A stretch of DNA of 64,000 nucleotides from contig JASFXZ010000003.1 in the NCBI GenBank assembly GCA_032209605.1, positions 4,714,807 to 4,778,806 on the forward strand, given 5' to 3'. The notes under the pieces were generated by a model. It ran no database searches and was not told the origin of the DNA. It worked only from the letters and a program-made list of their open reading frames with translations. The stretch is from Mactromeris polynyma. Taxonomy: Eukaryota > Mollusca > Bivalvia > Venerida > Mactridae. A program made the translations under genes and the position numbers. Below, one piece after another: positions 12,701 through 22,380 of the stretch; the stretch's first letter is position 1; each line of letters starts with the position of its first letter.

Positions 12701-13981
12701 TTGCACATAATCATTAATGGCTTGGACTTCAGAAGTCTGGACGTGAACCACACAATTAGTATAGGAGATTTCTATACACAAAACTTTAAGATCTGTAGTG
12801 ATAATTGTTGTGTTAGATTCATTACTGTGTCTGTTGACTGCAGCCTGCAAACACTAATGAACACTTCTCATTTTTGTAAACCATAATCTTTGTTCAGTAG
12901 ATACAATTATATTACAGTCTGACCTCGTTTATTCAACATCCTTCTATCCCAATACTCGCTATCATTCGAAATAAATATCTGGTCCCGATGTATCTTCTTA
13001 TGCACATCGAATTGAACTGTGTTATTCGAAACCATGTATTATTCGAAATAAAATTTCGGACTTGATGAATTCGAATGAATGAGTTCCGACTGTATGTTAA
13101 AATCAAACTTAAATTATTCCAGGGATAAGAATCTTTCAACTGATTTTATTTTTTTGGATTTTATACATAAATTGGGATATAAAATATCTATTTGGTCATA
13201 TTTGAAATTGTGCACAAATGGTAATGTTGTTTTATGGCATAGAAGGTATCTTTGAGTTCTTCAAGATTGTTTTTTATCACTGAGCATTCTCCTGTATACA
13301 CAAGTCTTCCCAAGTCTCACATATTTGTTGTCATAGAAACCAATTTATCTGTTAAAAGTTTTCTTCTGGTTAATACGTAAGAGAATTTATTCTAGCATAC
13401 CGGACTGGCACTTCCTGTGTTTACACTGATAGTGAACTCTACCTTACATCACACTTGTAGGATGAATCTTGTGCTGATAACGTCACATATTGATGTCGCG
13501 TAACATCAAAATAATAACTTGAATGTATTTGTAAAATAATACTTTACAATAAGATAAATGTCTTTAAAATGTTAGTTGTTTTATTTAATTTCATCCTTTA
13601 TTTCTTAAAATAAGGTATGCAAGAAAAAGAGACTTTCACTGTCTTCTTGTACAGATGGAATTATCGGGCGTTCGGGTAACTGTTGACATGGTTACTCGTC
13701 AGAACCTTGTTCCCGCCAAAACAGTAACCCTCATGCCGAGTATTTCTATCTGTACCGCAAGTCTGTGAAATGATTATTATAATCTGGTTTTCATAATTTG
13801 TTTATTCTGGATCCCTGGATTGAACCGGACGTGTTGTATGTTTCAGATTGAAGTGATCGCTAAAGTGGAGGAAATGAAGATTGTTGAAAAGGTGATGATT
13901 AATGATGATCCTGCCTTGGATAAACCAAGTAAAACTGCTCTACAGAATGGTCACGATGAAGAGATCACAGCTGCCTCGTAA
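539..13981 (+). CDS. llgl: Lethal(2) giant larvae homolog (LLGL), 3' part of gene, 15 exons
   Basis: Lgl proteins are cortical polarity scaffolds of the Scribble/Dlg/Lgl module. They bind non-muscle myosin II and the aPKC/Par6 complex and restrict aPKC to the apical domain. Exons: 539-711, 2074-2291, 2834-2904, 3197-3347, 3797-4125, 4737-4825, 5233-5374, 5769-5947, 6389-6672, 7009-7235, 7795-8004, 9522-9644, 10438-10586, 11733-11788, 13847-13981. All have AG/GT borders and join in phase to 844 residues plus TAA. Seen: FSGGMPRASYGD of the LLGL domain, HEDGSVRFW, the basic hinge (about residues 354-375) with the conserved aPKC target serines, WVGTNGGHVY, then a Ser/Thr/acidic tail. Family members are about 1000-1150 residues, so roughly the first 270 residues lie upstream of the window. 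I see nothing notable in the introns 2292-2833, 2905-3196, 3348-3796, 5375-5768, 5948-6388 and 7236-7794. Confidence 0.97.
712..2073 (+). other. LLGL intron with a dispersed-repeat copy
   Basis: A 1.36-kb intron without coding signal on the + strand. The only structure I recognise is the family E repeat at about 1725-1905. A 129-residue open stretch on the minus strand (1526-1915) runs through that repeat and is not treated as a gene. Confidence 0.7.
1725..1905 (-). repeat. Dispersed repeat family E, copy 1
   Basis: On the minus strand this matches 54500-54705 in the same order, sharing blocks such as GGAGGTCTGTGTGG, GTCTTATGTATGT and ACTTATTCTATCTC. Shorter pieces occur near 41765-41840 and 56262-56305. 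Both long copies keep an open frame with similar peptides (PEVCV, RHCLMYVA, PVATYSIS). It is probably part of a larger retroposon or transposon; the class is not determined. Confidence 0.65.
2074..2291 (+). CDS. llgl: LLGL exon
   Basis: Phase-1 acceptor after TATACAG; donor GTAAGT. Encodes residues 58-130, including LIVLAEEELVLIDL and SSAITCSQHISNVP, a strongly conserved propeller segment in Lgl proteins. Confidence 0.95.
2834..2904 (+). CDS. llgl: LLGL exon
   Basis: A short 71-bp exon after TTGTAG with donor GTATGT. It starts EWPIIGG and ends in LLLTG, whose last glycine codon is completed by the next exon to give LLLTGHEDGS. Confidence 0.93.
3197..3347 (+). CDS. llgl: LLGL exon
   Basis: Acceptor TATCACAG; donor GTATGT. 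Encodes residues 154-204 with a WD-type blade HEDGSVRFWNASG and the conserved EEEWPPFRK that leads into the next exon. Confidence 0.95.
3797..4125 (+). CDS. llgl: LLGL exon (largest)
   Basis: Acceptor TATTTCAG; donor GTAAGT inside a leucine codon. Residues 205-313 include VGTFDPYSDDPRLGIQKI, VAGTAGQV and WKGHEAV, all diagnostic of the Lgl family. The antisense open frames over this exon are shadows. Confidence 0.96.
4149..4262. mobile_element. Short inverted-repeat element, family N copy 1
   Basis: A roughly 114-bp imperfect palindrome in an LLGL intron. TATGGATAGAACTATCC near one end pairs with GATATTTCCATCC at the other. It is related to elements at 13628-13765 and 24429-24590 by GAATCTTTCAC, ACAGTTA.CC and the palindromic layout. 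It has no coding capacity. Confidence 0.55.
4331..4492. repeat. 53-bp tandem repeat, 3 copies
   Basis: Three near-identical copies start at about 4331, 4384 and 4437 with the word AAAATGTCTGACCTTAAAGG and contain GACGTTGCTATAGTAA. They lie in an LLGL intron. Confidence 0.9.
4737..4825 (+). CDS. llgl: LLGL exon
   Basis: Acceptor TTATTCAG; donor GTGAGT. Residues 314-343 read LVCAGTAHGFGLLDYVQ, a conserved blade, then CTLNPL. The exon ends with one base of the aspartate codon completed at 5233. Confidence 0.94.
5233..5374 (+). CDS. llgl: LLGL exon with aPKC phosphorylation hinge
   Basis: Acceptor TGTTTTAG; donor GTAAGT. It encodes the basic hinge SRRKTLKKSLRESFRRLRKR at about residues 354-373, followed by SERRAK. 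In Lgl proteins this polybasic segment binds membrane phosphoinositides and is phosphorylated by aPKC at the closely spaced serines, which releases Lgl from the cortex (known biology). The serines are kept here at S362 and S366, with S375 nearby. Confidence 0.96.
5769..5947 (+). CDS. llgl: LLGL exon
   Basis: Acceptor CTATATCAG; donor GTAAGT. A Pro/Ser/Ala-rich linker (residues 391-430) precedes the conserved propeller segment MVRCLYFADTFI. Confidence 0.94.
6389..6672 (+). CDS. llgl: LLGL exon
   Basis: Acceptor CTCTCCAG; donor GTATAG. Residues 451-545 include SLWVGTNGGHVYIYN, AKEIKLRHAAPVISI and VIICSEEQLK. These match the second propeller of Lgl and, more loosely, tomosyn; the whole-protein context favours Lgl. 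Confidence 0.96.
6690..6790. repeat. Fragment of pogo-like MITE family B
   Basis: AAGACCACCTCAAAATCAAG and the following ACACAATTTTCAAGTCC match the left arm of family B elements (for example 52319-52492 and 39398-39557). The termini are not recognisable. Confidence 0.5.
7009..7235 (+). CDS. llgl: LLGL exon
   Basis: Acceptor TGTTTCAG; donor GTATGA. Residues 546-620: IFTLPQLKAKWKFKLTA, then GSRIRKVAFVNF and LSNLGDLSVYS. This is the classic Lgl C-terminal propeller block. Confidence 0.96.
7795..8004 (+). CDS. llgl: LLGL exon
   Basis: Acceptor TTCTTTCAG; donor GTTAGT. Starts GITSFIFTRHGQGFYLMTSS, conserved in the family, and then enters a Pro/Glu-rich tail (about residues 660-690). Confidence 0.95.
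8055..9288. mobile_element. 1234-bp pogo/Tigger-like element with perfect 14-bp TIRs
   Basis: It begins CAGTAAAGTTCCGC and ends with the exact inverse GCGGAACTTTACTG. TA flanks both ends (8053-8054 and 9289-9290), as expected for Tc1/mariner/pogo insertion. Subterminal GTGGTC(G/T)TATTA motifs recur at both ends, several times near 9085-9250. The 850-bp interior has no intact transposase. A short antisense open stretch at about 8350-8428 cannot be assigned. It sits entirely within one LLGL intron. Confidence 0.8.
9522..9644 (+). CDS. llgl: LLGL exon (acidic/Ser-Thr tail)
   Basis: Acceptor TTGTTTACAG; donor GTAAGT. Residues 691-731 are low-complexity and acidic, with many D, N, T and E. There is no recognised motif; it is retained because both phases match the neighbours. 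Confidence 0.85.
10026..10362. mobile_element. 337-bp MITE with about 55-bp inverted repeats (family K)
   Basis: The left end has CTCCCCTTATAGTTA and CTGCCATCACAAA. The right end carries their inverses, TTTGTGATGGCAG and TAACTGTAAGGGGAA. No open frame. It lies in the LLGL intron before the 10438 exon. Confidence 0.7.
10438..10586 (+). CDS. llgl: LLGL exon (Ser/Thr-rich)
   Basis: Acceptor TATATACAG; donor GTAACT. Residues 732-781 are about half Ser/Thr (TETSSTVVTTSTMVTEE and following). It could be skipped in some isoforms: 149 bp is not a multiple of three, so skipping would shift the frame. Confidence 0.82.
11037..11273. mobile_element. Fold-back MITE family C, copy 1 (237 bp)
   Basis: Inverted repeats of about 70 bp: AACCTCTTCTTTAAGTGA near the left end pairs with TCACTTACAGAAGACGTT near the right. 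Ends are GAGC...GCTC with ATAT on both sides (11033-11036, 11274-11277). A second copy is nested in another element at 53387-53633. Confidence 0.8.
11733..11788 (+). CDS. llgl: LLGL exon (56 bp)
   Basis: Acceptor TTCCTGCAG; donor GTGAGG. Encodes DAPDQNTSDDTKVSLQKTE and ends in phase 0. Support comes from phase and splice signals only, as the sequence is not conserved enough to recognise. Confidence 0.75.
12915..13092 (+). mobile_element. 178-bp pogo-like MITE, family A copy 1
   Basis: CAGTCTGACCTCGTTTATTC at the left and the inverse GAATGAGTTCCGACTG at the right, flanked by TA on both sides. It contains repeated ATTCGAA words. Relatives are at 51513-51686 (+) and 48765-48932 (-). Confidence 0.85.
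13628..13765. mobile_element. Short inverted-repeat element, family N copy 2
   Basis: TACAGATGGAATTATCGGGC at one end pairs with GAGTATTTCTATCTGTACC at the other. The centre carries GGTAACTGTTGAC and AACAGTAACC. It is related to 4149-4262 and 24429-24590. Confidence 0.6.
13847..13981 (+). CDS. llgl: LLGL terminal coding exon
   Basis: Acceptor ATGTTTCAG, phase 0, 44 codons and TAA at 13979-13981. Encodes IEVIAKVEEMKIVEKV, then a polar tail ending EEITAAS. The reading frame continues cleanly from 11788. Confidence 0.88.
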   Translation: MEVIAKVEEMKIVEKVMINDDPALDKPSKTALQNGHDEEITAAS

Positions 13982-14700
13982 ACTGACATTGACTAGCAAC
14001 AGCCACTGGCTTTCTTGTCGAAAGACTTCTTGCTGCTTTGATTTTTGTGTTCAGATTTTTTTTATAATTTGCAAAGAACTTGCCTTTCAGGTTTAGGTTT
14101 TTGAGAGAAGCAGTACGACTTATCATTGTTGTAGATTGACTTAGAGTGGGAGTACGTTGAAATGATAGCACTAGATGTGTTGGCGATTTCCATGCTTTAA
14201 TTTTTGTGTGTTCTGATGAAAAAGCGTAATGTCTAGGTATAGTGTGTGCACGTACAATTGGGTACATTTTAACAATGTCGAGTAAAGAAATCCTGCTTAT
14301 GTTTGAATGTGTTATCTGTGCAATTTGCTCATCATGTTGAAATTGCCTGAAAACATTGTCTTAAAATTTGTTGCTCGTTGCCGAGAACTTCATTCCCAGG
14401 GGTTCCATTTGATCTGGGAGGTGACACTTTGACCCCTGGATTTTCCAAGAAGCCACATGTTGACCATCAGATTTTTGGCTGAAGGATCAATTTTTCTCAA
14501 AAAAAATGTAATTTTACTATAAAATGGTAAAATCCAGTAAAAAAAATATCGAAGTGACCCTTGAGATTCAGCCCCTAGTGGAACCCCTGATTCCTAAAGC
14601 GACTTCTCAATGACATGTGTCACAATCTGGCTATGGTTGTTTACAATTTTAACAATGAATTGTGATGTCTATGTAATGACTTGTGTTTACAACATTTGTC

Positions 14701-14706
14701 AATAAA
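14701..14706 (+). terminator. First AATAAA poly(A) signal after LLGL
   Basis: Canonical AATAAA 720 bp after the stop codon, followed by a T-rich stretch. It is the nearest canonical signal. Confidence 0.5.
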
Positions 14707-15320
14707 TCATTTTTTCAGTATTTCTATCGCTTGTATGATCTATTTGGTTTATGTGACAGCTGTGTTTGTATTTGTCTTAACATATGTAAAACTATTACCT
14801 GTTACTTAACTGATTCCGTGTTTCATTTTTCACAATGTATATAATCATTTGAACATTCTCATTCTCTGTCATTGTGTTCCAAGACTGTTTTTGTCTTGTT
14901 CTATTCGAAATAAAACTGTGCAATGTCGCTTTATTATGTCTGCTGTTGCTAGGCAACTGTCAAACTATTTGAGAGTTTGTTTAGGTTTGTCGGGATTTGT
15001 TTACTGTTGCATAGCAACGATCAAGATTTTTAAATAAATCATCATCAATGAATTGACGTAGATTCAAGGTCATATTATGTATTCAGTTTGTTTCTCTACG
15101 TATAGTTTTAGTACAGGGCTCAAATTCTTGTAACACCTTAGTTTATGCTTACAAATATCCTACATTTTTATATCATTTTCGAGAATTCACGTTCCCCTAC
15201 TGCGGTTATTTATTGAAATTGGACCCTTTTTAATTCTATATATATACTTCTCATATCATGTGTATATATTCATAGATCCATCAGAATAGTAGAAGTATGA
15301 ATATTTAGAATCAGATAAGC

Positions 15321-15643
15321 AGATAGTTCCCACATTCACAATAATGATCTCCCTTGTTCTGGATAGTCGGCCATATTAATAGTCAAATTTCCATAAAAGG
15401 TTATAGGGAATATAATGTAAACAATGATCAGATATAAAAAAATATCTTATTCATTATGCTCATGTTGGCAGTCAGCTCAGAAAGTTGATGAAAAAGTGGT
15501 TGTCACATGTAAATTTACTTGATATTTTCTCAATTACCTCATATTTGGGAATTACTCCTATTAGTGTTTTATCAGTTTTGCCTATCAAAATGGCTGATGA
15601 TTAAGAACAAGTGAGATAAATATGGTAGATGTTGAAATTATCT
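15321..15643. mobile_element. MITE family D, copy 2
   Basis: Colinear with 82-412 over its whole length, sharing GAATTACTCCTAT, AAAATGGCTGATGATTAAGA and the AGATAGTTCCCACATT start. The inverted ends are more decayed and no target duplication is visible. Confidence 0.85.
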
Positions 15644-16906
15644 ATATTGGTTGCTACACCAATTGATGCCCTTTGATACATATAGCGGTCAACAAATGAC
15701 GTTTCTCACACCAAATTTAAAAGCCAGGGACAACTTTATGTTGTATCTTTATATTTCTATATTTTCTACTTTTACCTTGTATAATATACTGAAAGTTAAT
15801 TACACTGCAAATATAAGATATATATTGTATAGCAGTTGAAGTATAATGGTAATGTTGTATTTGTAACCTTGTACAGTAAGGATGTGTACACATTTCTACG
15901 CAATATATGGCCTAAAATAGTCATTTATTTCAAATAACTGGTTGTAATCTTTTTTATCACATATAGTATTATGTGTAATGTTTGTGTATTTTTTTTCTTT
16001 TCCTTTAATATACGTATAGTCAAATAATCTGACGGGAAAGATTTTTAATATTTTTATATTTACATCTAATGTTGTGAAGATCGTTTATTTGTTTGTTTAC
16101 TTTTTACTATTAGTGGTTGTACTAAGATCTGTGTAGATTTCTCTTTAAGGTCTATGTAGATCTGTGTAGATTTCTCATTAAGGTCTGAGTAGATTATTCA
16201 CTAAGTTCTAAGTAGATGGTTGGTTAGTGTTTGGTGGATTCTGTCCTGTCATTTAATTTGCAATTAGTTCATTGCACGTTAGACATTTTATGTGCCTTCA
16301 ATGCTTAACGATAGTGTGATAGATTTATTCTTTCATTCAATTCAGTCGGTGTTGTACGTTAACATGCTTGTATTGCTGGTTGCTATTCTGATACCTTTTT
16401 GGTTCTTTATTTTTGTTGACCTAGTGCCTGCAGTATGCTTTCTGTGTAAATCAATATAAGATTAAAAACACTTGAATTATTGAAGGAATTATTCAGTGTT
16501 ATGCAATGAATGAAAACCGATGCCGATTCGTCATTCGATGTCACGGTAATGCAAACATAATGCAGAAGTTTTTGCTTTTCAAGAGTATTACTTGTAAGCA
16601 TTGACTCGAAATACTGTATAACTGAAATAACTATATTAATAACTGTAATATTATTAATATGGTTTATTTATTTTATTGTATAACTTGTATGATTTATCAC
16701 ATATATCTGACATCGCATTTAAGGCTTCGATGTTTCCATGATAAAACTGCCATTATCAATCACTTGCAATATTTTTCTGTCGATTTGCTATATTTTTGCA
16801 CTTACTATAATTTTTTGAGTATTGTAGTATACAAGTGTAACTATGACAACCTGTTGTGTAAAGCTTTAGTATGAAGTTGTGTATTATATGGTGGAAGCAA
16901 TCTATG

Positions 16907-16912
16907 AATAAA
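16907..16912 (+). terminator. Distal AATAAA poly(A) signal with downstream A-run
   Basis: AATAAAAGCCTGAT followed by ten A residues (16923-16932). It could be the distal end of LLGL mRNA or the tail of a retroposed copy. Confidence 0.4.
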
Positions 16913-16959
16913 AGCCTGATACAAAAAAAAACTTGTCTTTTTTTCATTTTTCAAATTCA

Positions 16960-17156
16960 GGCAATCCTTAAAATAGTGTTTGTTTGGCATAACCTACCCA
17001 GCAATATTTAGGTAGGTGATTGTTTTGTTGTTTATTATTGTGTATGGTCCTACTGGTGTAGTCCACACAGATCTCTCAAAAAAATCTCTGGGAGTAGGGG
17101 CCATTTTCATGGATAAGTAAGGTTATGTCAAGCAAACAATTGTTTTAATTATGGCC
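16960..17156. mobile_element. MITE family H, copy 1
   Basis: TTTGTTTGGCATAACCTACC near the left end mirrors GGTTATGTCAAGCAAAC near the right. Outer ends resemble GGCCATA/TATGGCC, clear on the right. It shares both arms with 29748-29978. Confidence 0.6.
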
Positions 17157-17300
17157 GTATACATGTAGTATAGCCCTGGTCCCAAAATCATATCTGTTAA
17201 TCGGCATGTCAAAACTTACTTGTTTGAGTTTAGAGATTTGAGTGAGTGAAATTGATTACAATGCTTACCTAGGACTGAGGGGCTCGCTTTCTGAGAGATT

Positions 17301-17370
17301 TGAGTGTGAATCTCGGTGTGTTTTGAGTGTGAATCTCGGTGTGTTTTGAGTGTGAATCTCGGTGAGTTTT
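17301..17370. repeat. 23-bp tandem repeat, 3 copies
   Basis: TGAGTGTGAATCTCGGTGTG repeats at 17301, 17324 and 17347. Confidence 0.9.
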
Positions 17371-17889
17371 GTGTTAAAAACTGAATATGTATGGGTTATA
17401 ATCATGCTTGCCCTTAAATTTTTACAAGATTTACATTTCGGATCTCGAAAACAGACATAAGGAATACTATGAACTCGGTTAGCATTGGTGTTCACATCAG
17501 ACACTTATGGTAGGGTAATTTTTGACAAGGGGTTAGTACTTGATTTAAGTCTGGGCCCTTATACCCTCGAGTCGACTGGTATCAATATTGACCAAAATAG
17601 CTGATGATTCAAGTGTTACATAGAATATCATTGCTCGATATTTCCATACTGCATTATTGCTTTATTATAGTGTACAGAAATGCTAGACTAGTATCGATAA
17701 AGCAATACAATGTTTGAGAATTACTGTGACAATTTCACGAAGAAATATGCAGGAATGTTTGGAAACTTGAACACTAATGGTGAGTGTATTCTATTGGTTT
17801 TAGGAAGAAAGGTGATATTTTCCCTGTCAGTGGGTCAATGTCAAATTCCTGAATTTAAAACTGCTGAATAATGATATGAGCCTGTCAAT

Positions 17890-18130
17890 ATATTCCCCAA
17901 GGGTGGGGAGAGCAGTGGGCAGAGCAAGAGGAGTTAGACAATTTATCTTTTGGGGTCTAATTCCCCACCCTAGAGCCAAGCATTTTGTCTAAATCCCCAC
18001 AGTGGGAGATGTCTTAATTCCCCACTTCTGGTATCTAATAAAAATCCGACCCAAGAATATTTCGCAGGACCTGGTATCACTCGGCATATCAAATTCCCCA
18101 TCAGAATTCTGGGTATCCCCCACTTGGGCA
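17890..18130. repeat. ATTCCCCA-rich dispersed repeat (family I)
   Basis: Repeated TTCCCCAC words with partial inverted symmetry. Related words (GTGGGGAATAAATTAGCATC, TCTCCCACCTG) occur in opposite order at 46535-46705. Borders are uncertain. Confidence 0.4.
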
Positions 18131-18209
18131 AATCATTGATAAGCGCATTATGATATGGGAGACTGAGCAAAAGTTGAATGCTTAAGAGTTTGCAGCACCA
18201 TTGTTGGTG

Positions 18210-19215
18210 TATGTAGATGTACACGTAGGAGCATCCAACTTCTACAACTGCCGGGTTAACTTGTTCATATCATGGTGGATTAACATTTTATGAACTAAGG
18301 CCTATTATGAATAATACACATCTGGATTTAAAATTGAAACTTGTTAGTACATTTGTCTTGACAGTTTAAGAAATATCAGCAAATGAACACAATGTGAGTC
18401 ATGAACCCAACCCAAATTGTTGTCATGTTGCTTTAAAAAAAATGTTTACAGCTTGTCTTGTTTCAGTCAAATTTAAATAAAGTGAACAGTTGAAGTAAGC
18501 AAGTAATTAACATGTTTTATATCCACATGTCGGCTTTAGATATGAATTCAAATGAAAATACAATTTTGCCATTGACAACCTTGGAAGGAAGATAAATATC
18601 TCAAGCTTGCTATAATCAACAAATAATGGATCAGATTTTTGATCAGCCATTTAGTACTAACTGACATTTATGAGGAGCCACATCTGTAGGTGTACATAAA
18701 AGATCACTAACTTTTCTGTTTTGTTTAACTTCAATAAATTAGTCGTTTTAACAAAATTGTGTGAGCTTGTCATACTGGTAGAACGTTTCATGGTGGAAGG
18801 TGCAGTAAAACAGTAACAGAATTGACAACACTGAATGACTATAATTGTATTAATGTACAGTCTTACTTTTATTTCTGCCAAAATTCAATGCTATTTAATT
18901 GAGTGTTAAACAATTTCTATTAAAGTATCAGGTAACATTTCTGTCCTATTGTATACATTCCATTCCTATAATACAGACATACTATTGAGGTGAGAAAAAT
19001 TTAGGCCTATTTAAAAATTCACATTGGTGTCAAAGTCAAATTTAATGATAAAACGTGCCATTTGTGTCCTACATTTAATACAATTGTACACTGTGAAAGG
19101 AAATGTCACTAACGACCATACAAAGCTCTTGTGGAAGTGGGAGTAGATTTATTAAAAAAATATGAAATTATATTTTAATAGCTTGCCATATATTCATTTA
19201 TTATATACCACTCAA
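18210..19215. other. Intergenic stretch with no recognised feature
   Basis: AT-rich sequence. Short open frames on either strand have no domain-like content or splice context. Confidence 0.5.
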
Positions 19216-19216
19216 A

Positions 19217-19527
19217 ACTTGTATAAAGCACTAGTGTAACCAGGGGGAGGGGGAATCCAAGCGCATGGTCCCCCTAAAATTCCCCAGTCTTACATATATG
19301 TCTGAGTATAAGTACGAAAAAATATACAGAGATATTAAGTTACAAGATTTTCAAATAAGGATTCTGATATTCGTAGCATTGTGTTCTAGCTATAATGATG
19401 ATGTTTATAAACAAAGAATAAAACAAGGCCATTGTCGTTTCACAAGGCTTGAGCAAAACCAAAAAATGACCAAATGTTACACCCCCCACCCTAAGCCCAA
19501 ATCCAGGATCCACCCCTGTAAAGTACT
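19217..19527. mobile_element. Possible hAT-type non-autonomous element (family O)
   Basis: GTAACCAGGGGGAGGGGGAA at the left and the inverse-type GGATCCACCCCTG at the right. The CAGGGG.GGATCC style of end is widespread in animal DNA transposons. TIR similarity is weak. Confidence 0.35.
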
Positions 19528-19697
19528 TAATTTATGTTTCTGGTGCCACTGACTTAAATATGGTAATGTAGGACTTAATCAAGAGTGTCAGGGGATGAAT
19601 TGTTTGACAATGTATGTTCGTGTTAAGTTATGGCATTATAATTATTTAATGTAAATCTATACATATTTCTGTGGTATTACTTTTGGTGACATCTGGT

Positions 19698-19848
19698 CTG
19701 TGTTCAGTTACAACAGTTACTAACAGTTTGCTCAAGTTTCGAAACTTGTTATGTATCCCTGGCCCACTGTATGGCATTCACTGCACAAGGGGAACCAAAT
19801 TTCAAATGTTCGCCACAAACATCTTTACTGAACGCAGGGCTGTCTAGT
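19698..19848. mobile_element. MITE family F, copy 1
   Basis: Ends TGTGTTCAGTTA...TACTGAACGCAGGGCTG are inverted relative to one another. It is colinear with 45327-45469 through ATCCCTG.CCCAC, CATTCACTGCAC and GGAACCAAATTTC. Confidence 0.65.
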
Positions 19849-19849
19849 T

Positions 19850-21936
19850 TGCTTCTACATAAATTAAGAACTCATTGAAACAGAAGTGAATCTTGGCTCA
19901 TTGAACAATGGCGATGGTGAATCAATGGTATTCTAGGTTTGATTTTCATTCAATATTAATAAATTCTTGATAAAAAAATGCAAACAAATTTTTACTAACT
20001 TCTGCTACTCAGTCACTTACCAGTTCTTTGCTTGAAATCGGGGTGAGGGGTAATTTTTTAAAAAAAAACCAGACCTATGAGTCGGGCTCCTAGAAAGTGA
20101 AAAGAGTTGATGCCTGGAAAATGGAAGACCTACAATTTCAAAGATCAAAGCGCTGAAAGCACTAAAGTTGTTTTGGTATTGAACACTAGTTTTGTATTCA
20201 ACACTTCCAGATTCACAGAAAGTATGAACCATTATTGTCCATTGTCGAACCATTAAATTTAATTGTGCAATAAAGATTACTACCGGCATTGAGTATGTTA
20301 TTCAGGTTATTTAACCGATTCACTATAATTACCTGTTATTCTTGCGACACTTCTAGTTTTTGTATTAAATTGCCTTCCGAACAACTAAAATGGTTGTTCT
20401 AAATTATTGGAAGTTTACAGTATTAAGAATGTGTTGGTGTGATTAATGGTAGATAAAATTTTAAGGGACATTAAATCTATTTCTGGTTCATATTTAGCCG
20501 CCAATATTACAAAAATGTTTTTATTTTTGATATTTAGAATGTTTCAGGATACAATTTGTTATTTAAATTGTTGGTGAAATCTTGTATTTTAAATAAGAAA
20601 TTAAAATAATTTATGACAACTACTTTCTCACTGTAACGATGTTTAAATTATAACGGCTATTATTATGTAATTTTATAACGCTTAAATTCTTTCATTATAG
20701 GGATCGGATATCACAATGAGTAATTATTTGGATAACATAAAATGACAGGGTAATGAAAACTGAATTGATACAAAAAACTAATTTATAGCAATTTATATAA
20801 TTGATATTACTTAATTAGAACATGGCTCTGTAATAATAGTGTATACATTTCATTTCACCGTTTAAAACAGCCAATCAGTTACTACAATATACGTACATTG
20901 TGACAAACAACGGTCGGAAATGCTACAGAAATTTGTTGATATTAGTCGAAATGCCGAGGCCATTACTAGGCACAGAAAACCTTAAAGAATCGGTATTTCT
21001 AACAGTACATACTATTTATACAAATAACTTTTCCTGTGTGTATCTAGACATGGTGAAAATGCATGATATATTAAATTGTAGAATTTTCTGAGTGGATTTG
21101 AAGATTTCAAATTTCATGTGTGTAAGTGGTTGACTTGACAGTTCCAGGATTTTTGCATACTTGAAACGAAAATTGGTAAATTTCTTTAATTTTTTTTTAC
21201 TTTAGAACATATTTAAGAATATAAGTTTAAGAAGTTTCCATGATCCTATTAGTATCTTCTGCAGGATTGTCTCATTTGATAACTTTTTTTTTTAAAGTTT
21301 TTTTGTATCATTTATTATGTACATCATAACACTTCAAAGATAATATTTACATTCTTGAATTGGGATTATAAATATGAATTCTTTTGAATATTGAACCAAA
21401 AAAAGAGTGACAGAATCTACCATAACATTTTTCTCAGAGCGCTAATAACCTTGAAACAAAACTTCCTCGATCCTGAGACACTAATGAAAAAAATGAGTTT
21501 TATTATTTCTACTTGGAAACCTGTAACAACTTATATTTATTTATACGTCTGTTTGTTTACACTATTTACATAAGCTAACATTTTCAAACACAATTCAAGA
21601 AAAAAAGCCAATTCTTTATTGCCTTTTTCGCACATAGAAAACAACTTCAAGTGTTTGTGAAAACATAATATCACTGCTCATTATTCATTTATGTTATTTG
21701 CTTTACGGTCAGAAGCCATTTTATGTGTCATAAATTGAATAGGAGAGAATATCTATATTAGGAATATATACACCATCTTAAAGGAAAAATATTGAGAATT
21801 GACAATGGTGTGATAAAAATTGAAGAGTAGCATTAAAGAGTAACAAAAGAAGGTGAATTTGTTATCTCTGATCTGTGGACTGTGTTAAAGACCAGGGATT
21901 GTGAAAGTTTTTGTTGTCATTGATACACGGATAGAT
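19850..21936. other. Intergenic stretch with no recognised gene
   Basis: AT-rich. A short stop-free stretch near 20893-20970 looks mildly protein-like but has no start or splice support. Confidence 0.5.
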
Positions 21937-21947
21937 ATGGATGAACA
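21937..21947 (+). CDS. Possible mini first coding exon of the EF-hand/WD40 gene
   Basis: ATGGATGAACA is followed by a strong donor, GTAAGTAC, at 21948. The phase (two bases of a codon) fits the 25362 exon, whose first base would complete it to give MDEQ-SGWDMV. This is inference from phase and donor strength alone; an 11-bp match can arise by chance. Confidence 0.2.
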
Positions 21948-22195
21948 GTAAGTACATTGAGTTGATACTAATATTTAATATAAAAATTGAAAATTTGAAA
22001 ATTTATGTATATGTTTTTTTGGGTTGAATAATATTATAATTTATCAAGATTGGTCAGTGTGATGTCCGATTATTTATTTATTTAACATTTTATTATTTTA
22101 AAGACAAACCTATATTATAACGTACCACATATCAGTTTCCGACGACTAAAAAGGAAGGTGTTTTTTTTCGCACATGGATGAGCCTTATTTAAAAT

Positions 22196-22380
22196 CCTCC
22201 GTCCATCCGGTTCCAGTCGGACCACTCAGCCGCAGATGTAGCGGTCGTTGGTTCAAACCTAGTGTGAGGCATATTTTCTCTGTGACAGATTGACTGAAAA
22301 AAATACAGTAAAGTCATATGTCGTTAAATTCAGCTTCATTGTTGGGAGTTGACAGTTACTGGTGGAAGAACAGGCTAGTG
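22196..22380 (+). mobile_element. tRNA-derived SINE-like sequence
   Basis: CCACTCAGCCGCAGATGTAG followed by GTTGGTTCAAACCTAGTGTG resembles a pol III B-box (GGTTCAAACC) in a tRNA-like head. The 3' body is unique within the window. Confidence 0.4.

Larger units (their letters stand above)
11789..13846 (+). other. Last LLGL intron
   Basis: A 2.06-kb intron. It holds a pogo-like MITE (12915-13092) and a family N element (13628-13765). Otherwise I see no feature. Confidence 0.7.
13982..16935 (+). other. LLGL 3' UTR and downstream flank
   Basis: There is no coding signal after the stop. Candidate AATAAA signals lie at 14701, 14909, 15033 and 16907. The last is followed within 20 bp by an A-run (16923-16932). 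A family D MITE lies inside at 15321-15643, and small repeats of GTAGATTTCTC lie near 16130-16215. How far the transcript extends cannot be read from sequence alone. Confidence 0.6.

Noticed and set aside
539..13981. Tomosyn (STXBP5) instead of LLGL
   Set aside because: The FSGGMPRASYGD domain, the aPKC hinge and the lack of a C-terminal SNARE motif all favour Lgl.
20893..20970. Short protein-like stretch (SEMLQKFVDISRNAEAIT)
   Set aside because: It stops after about 25 codons and has no supported acceptor, donor or start context.
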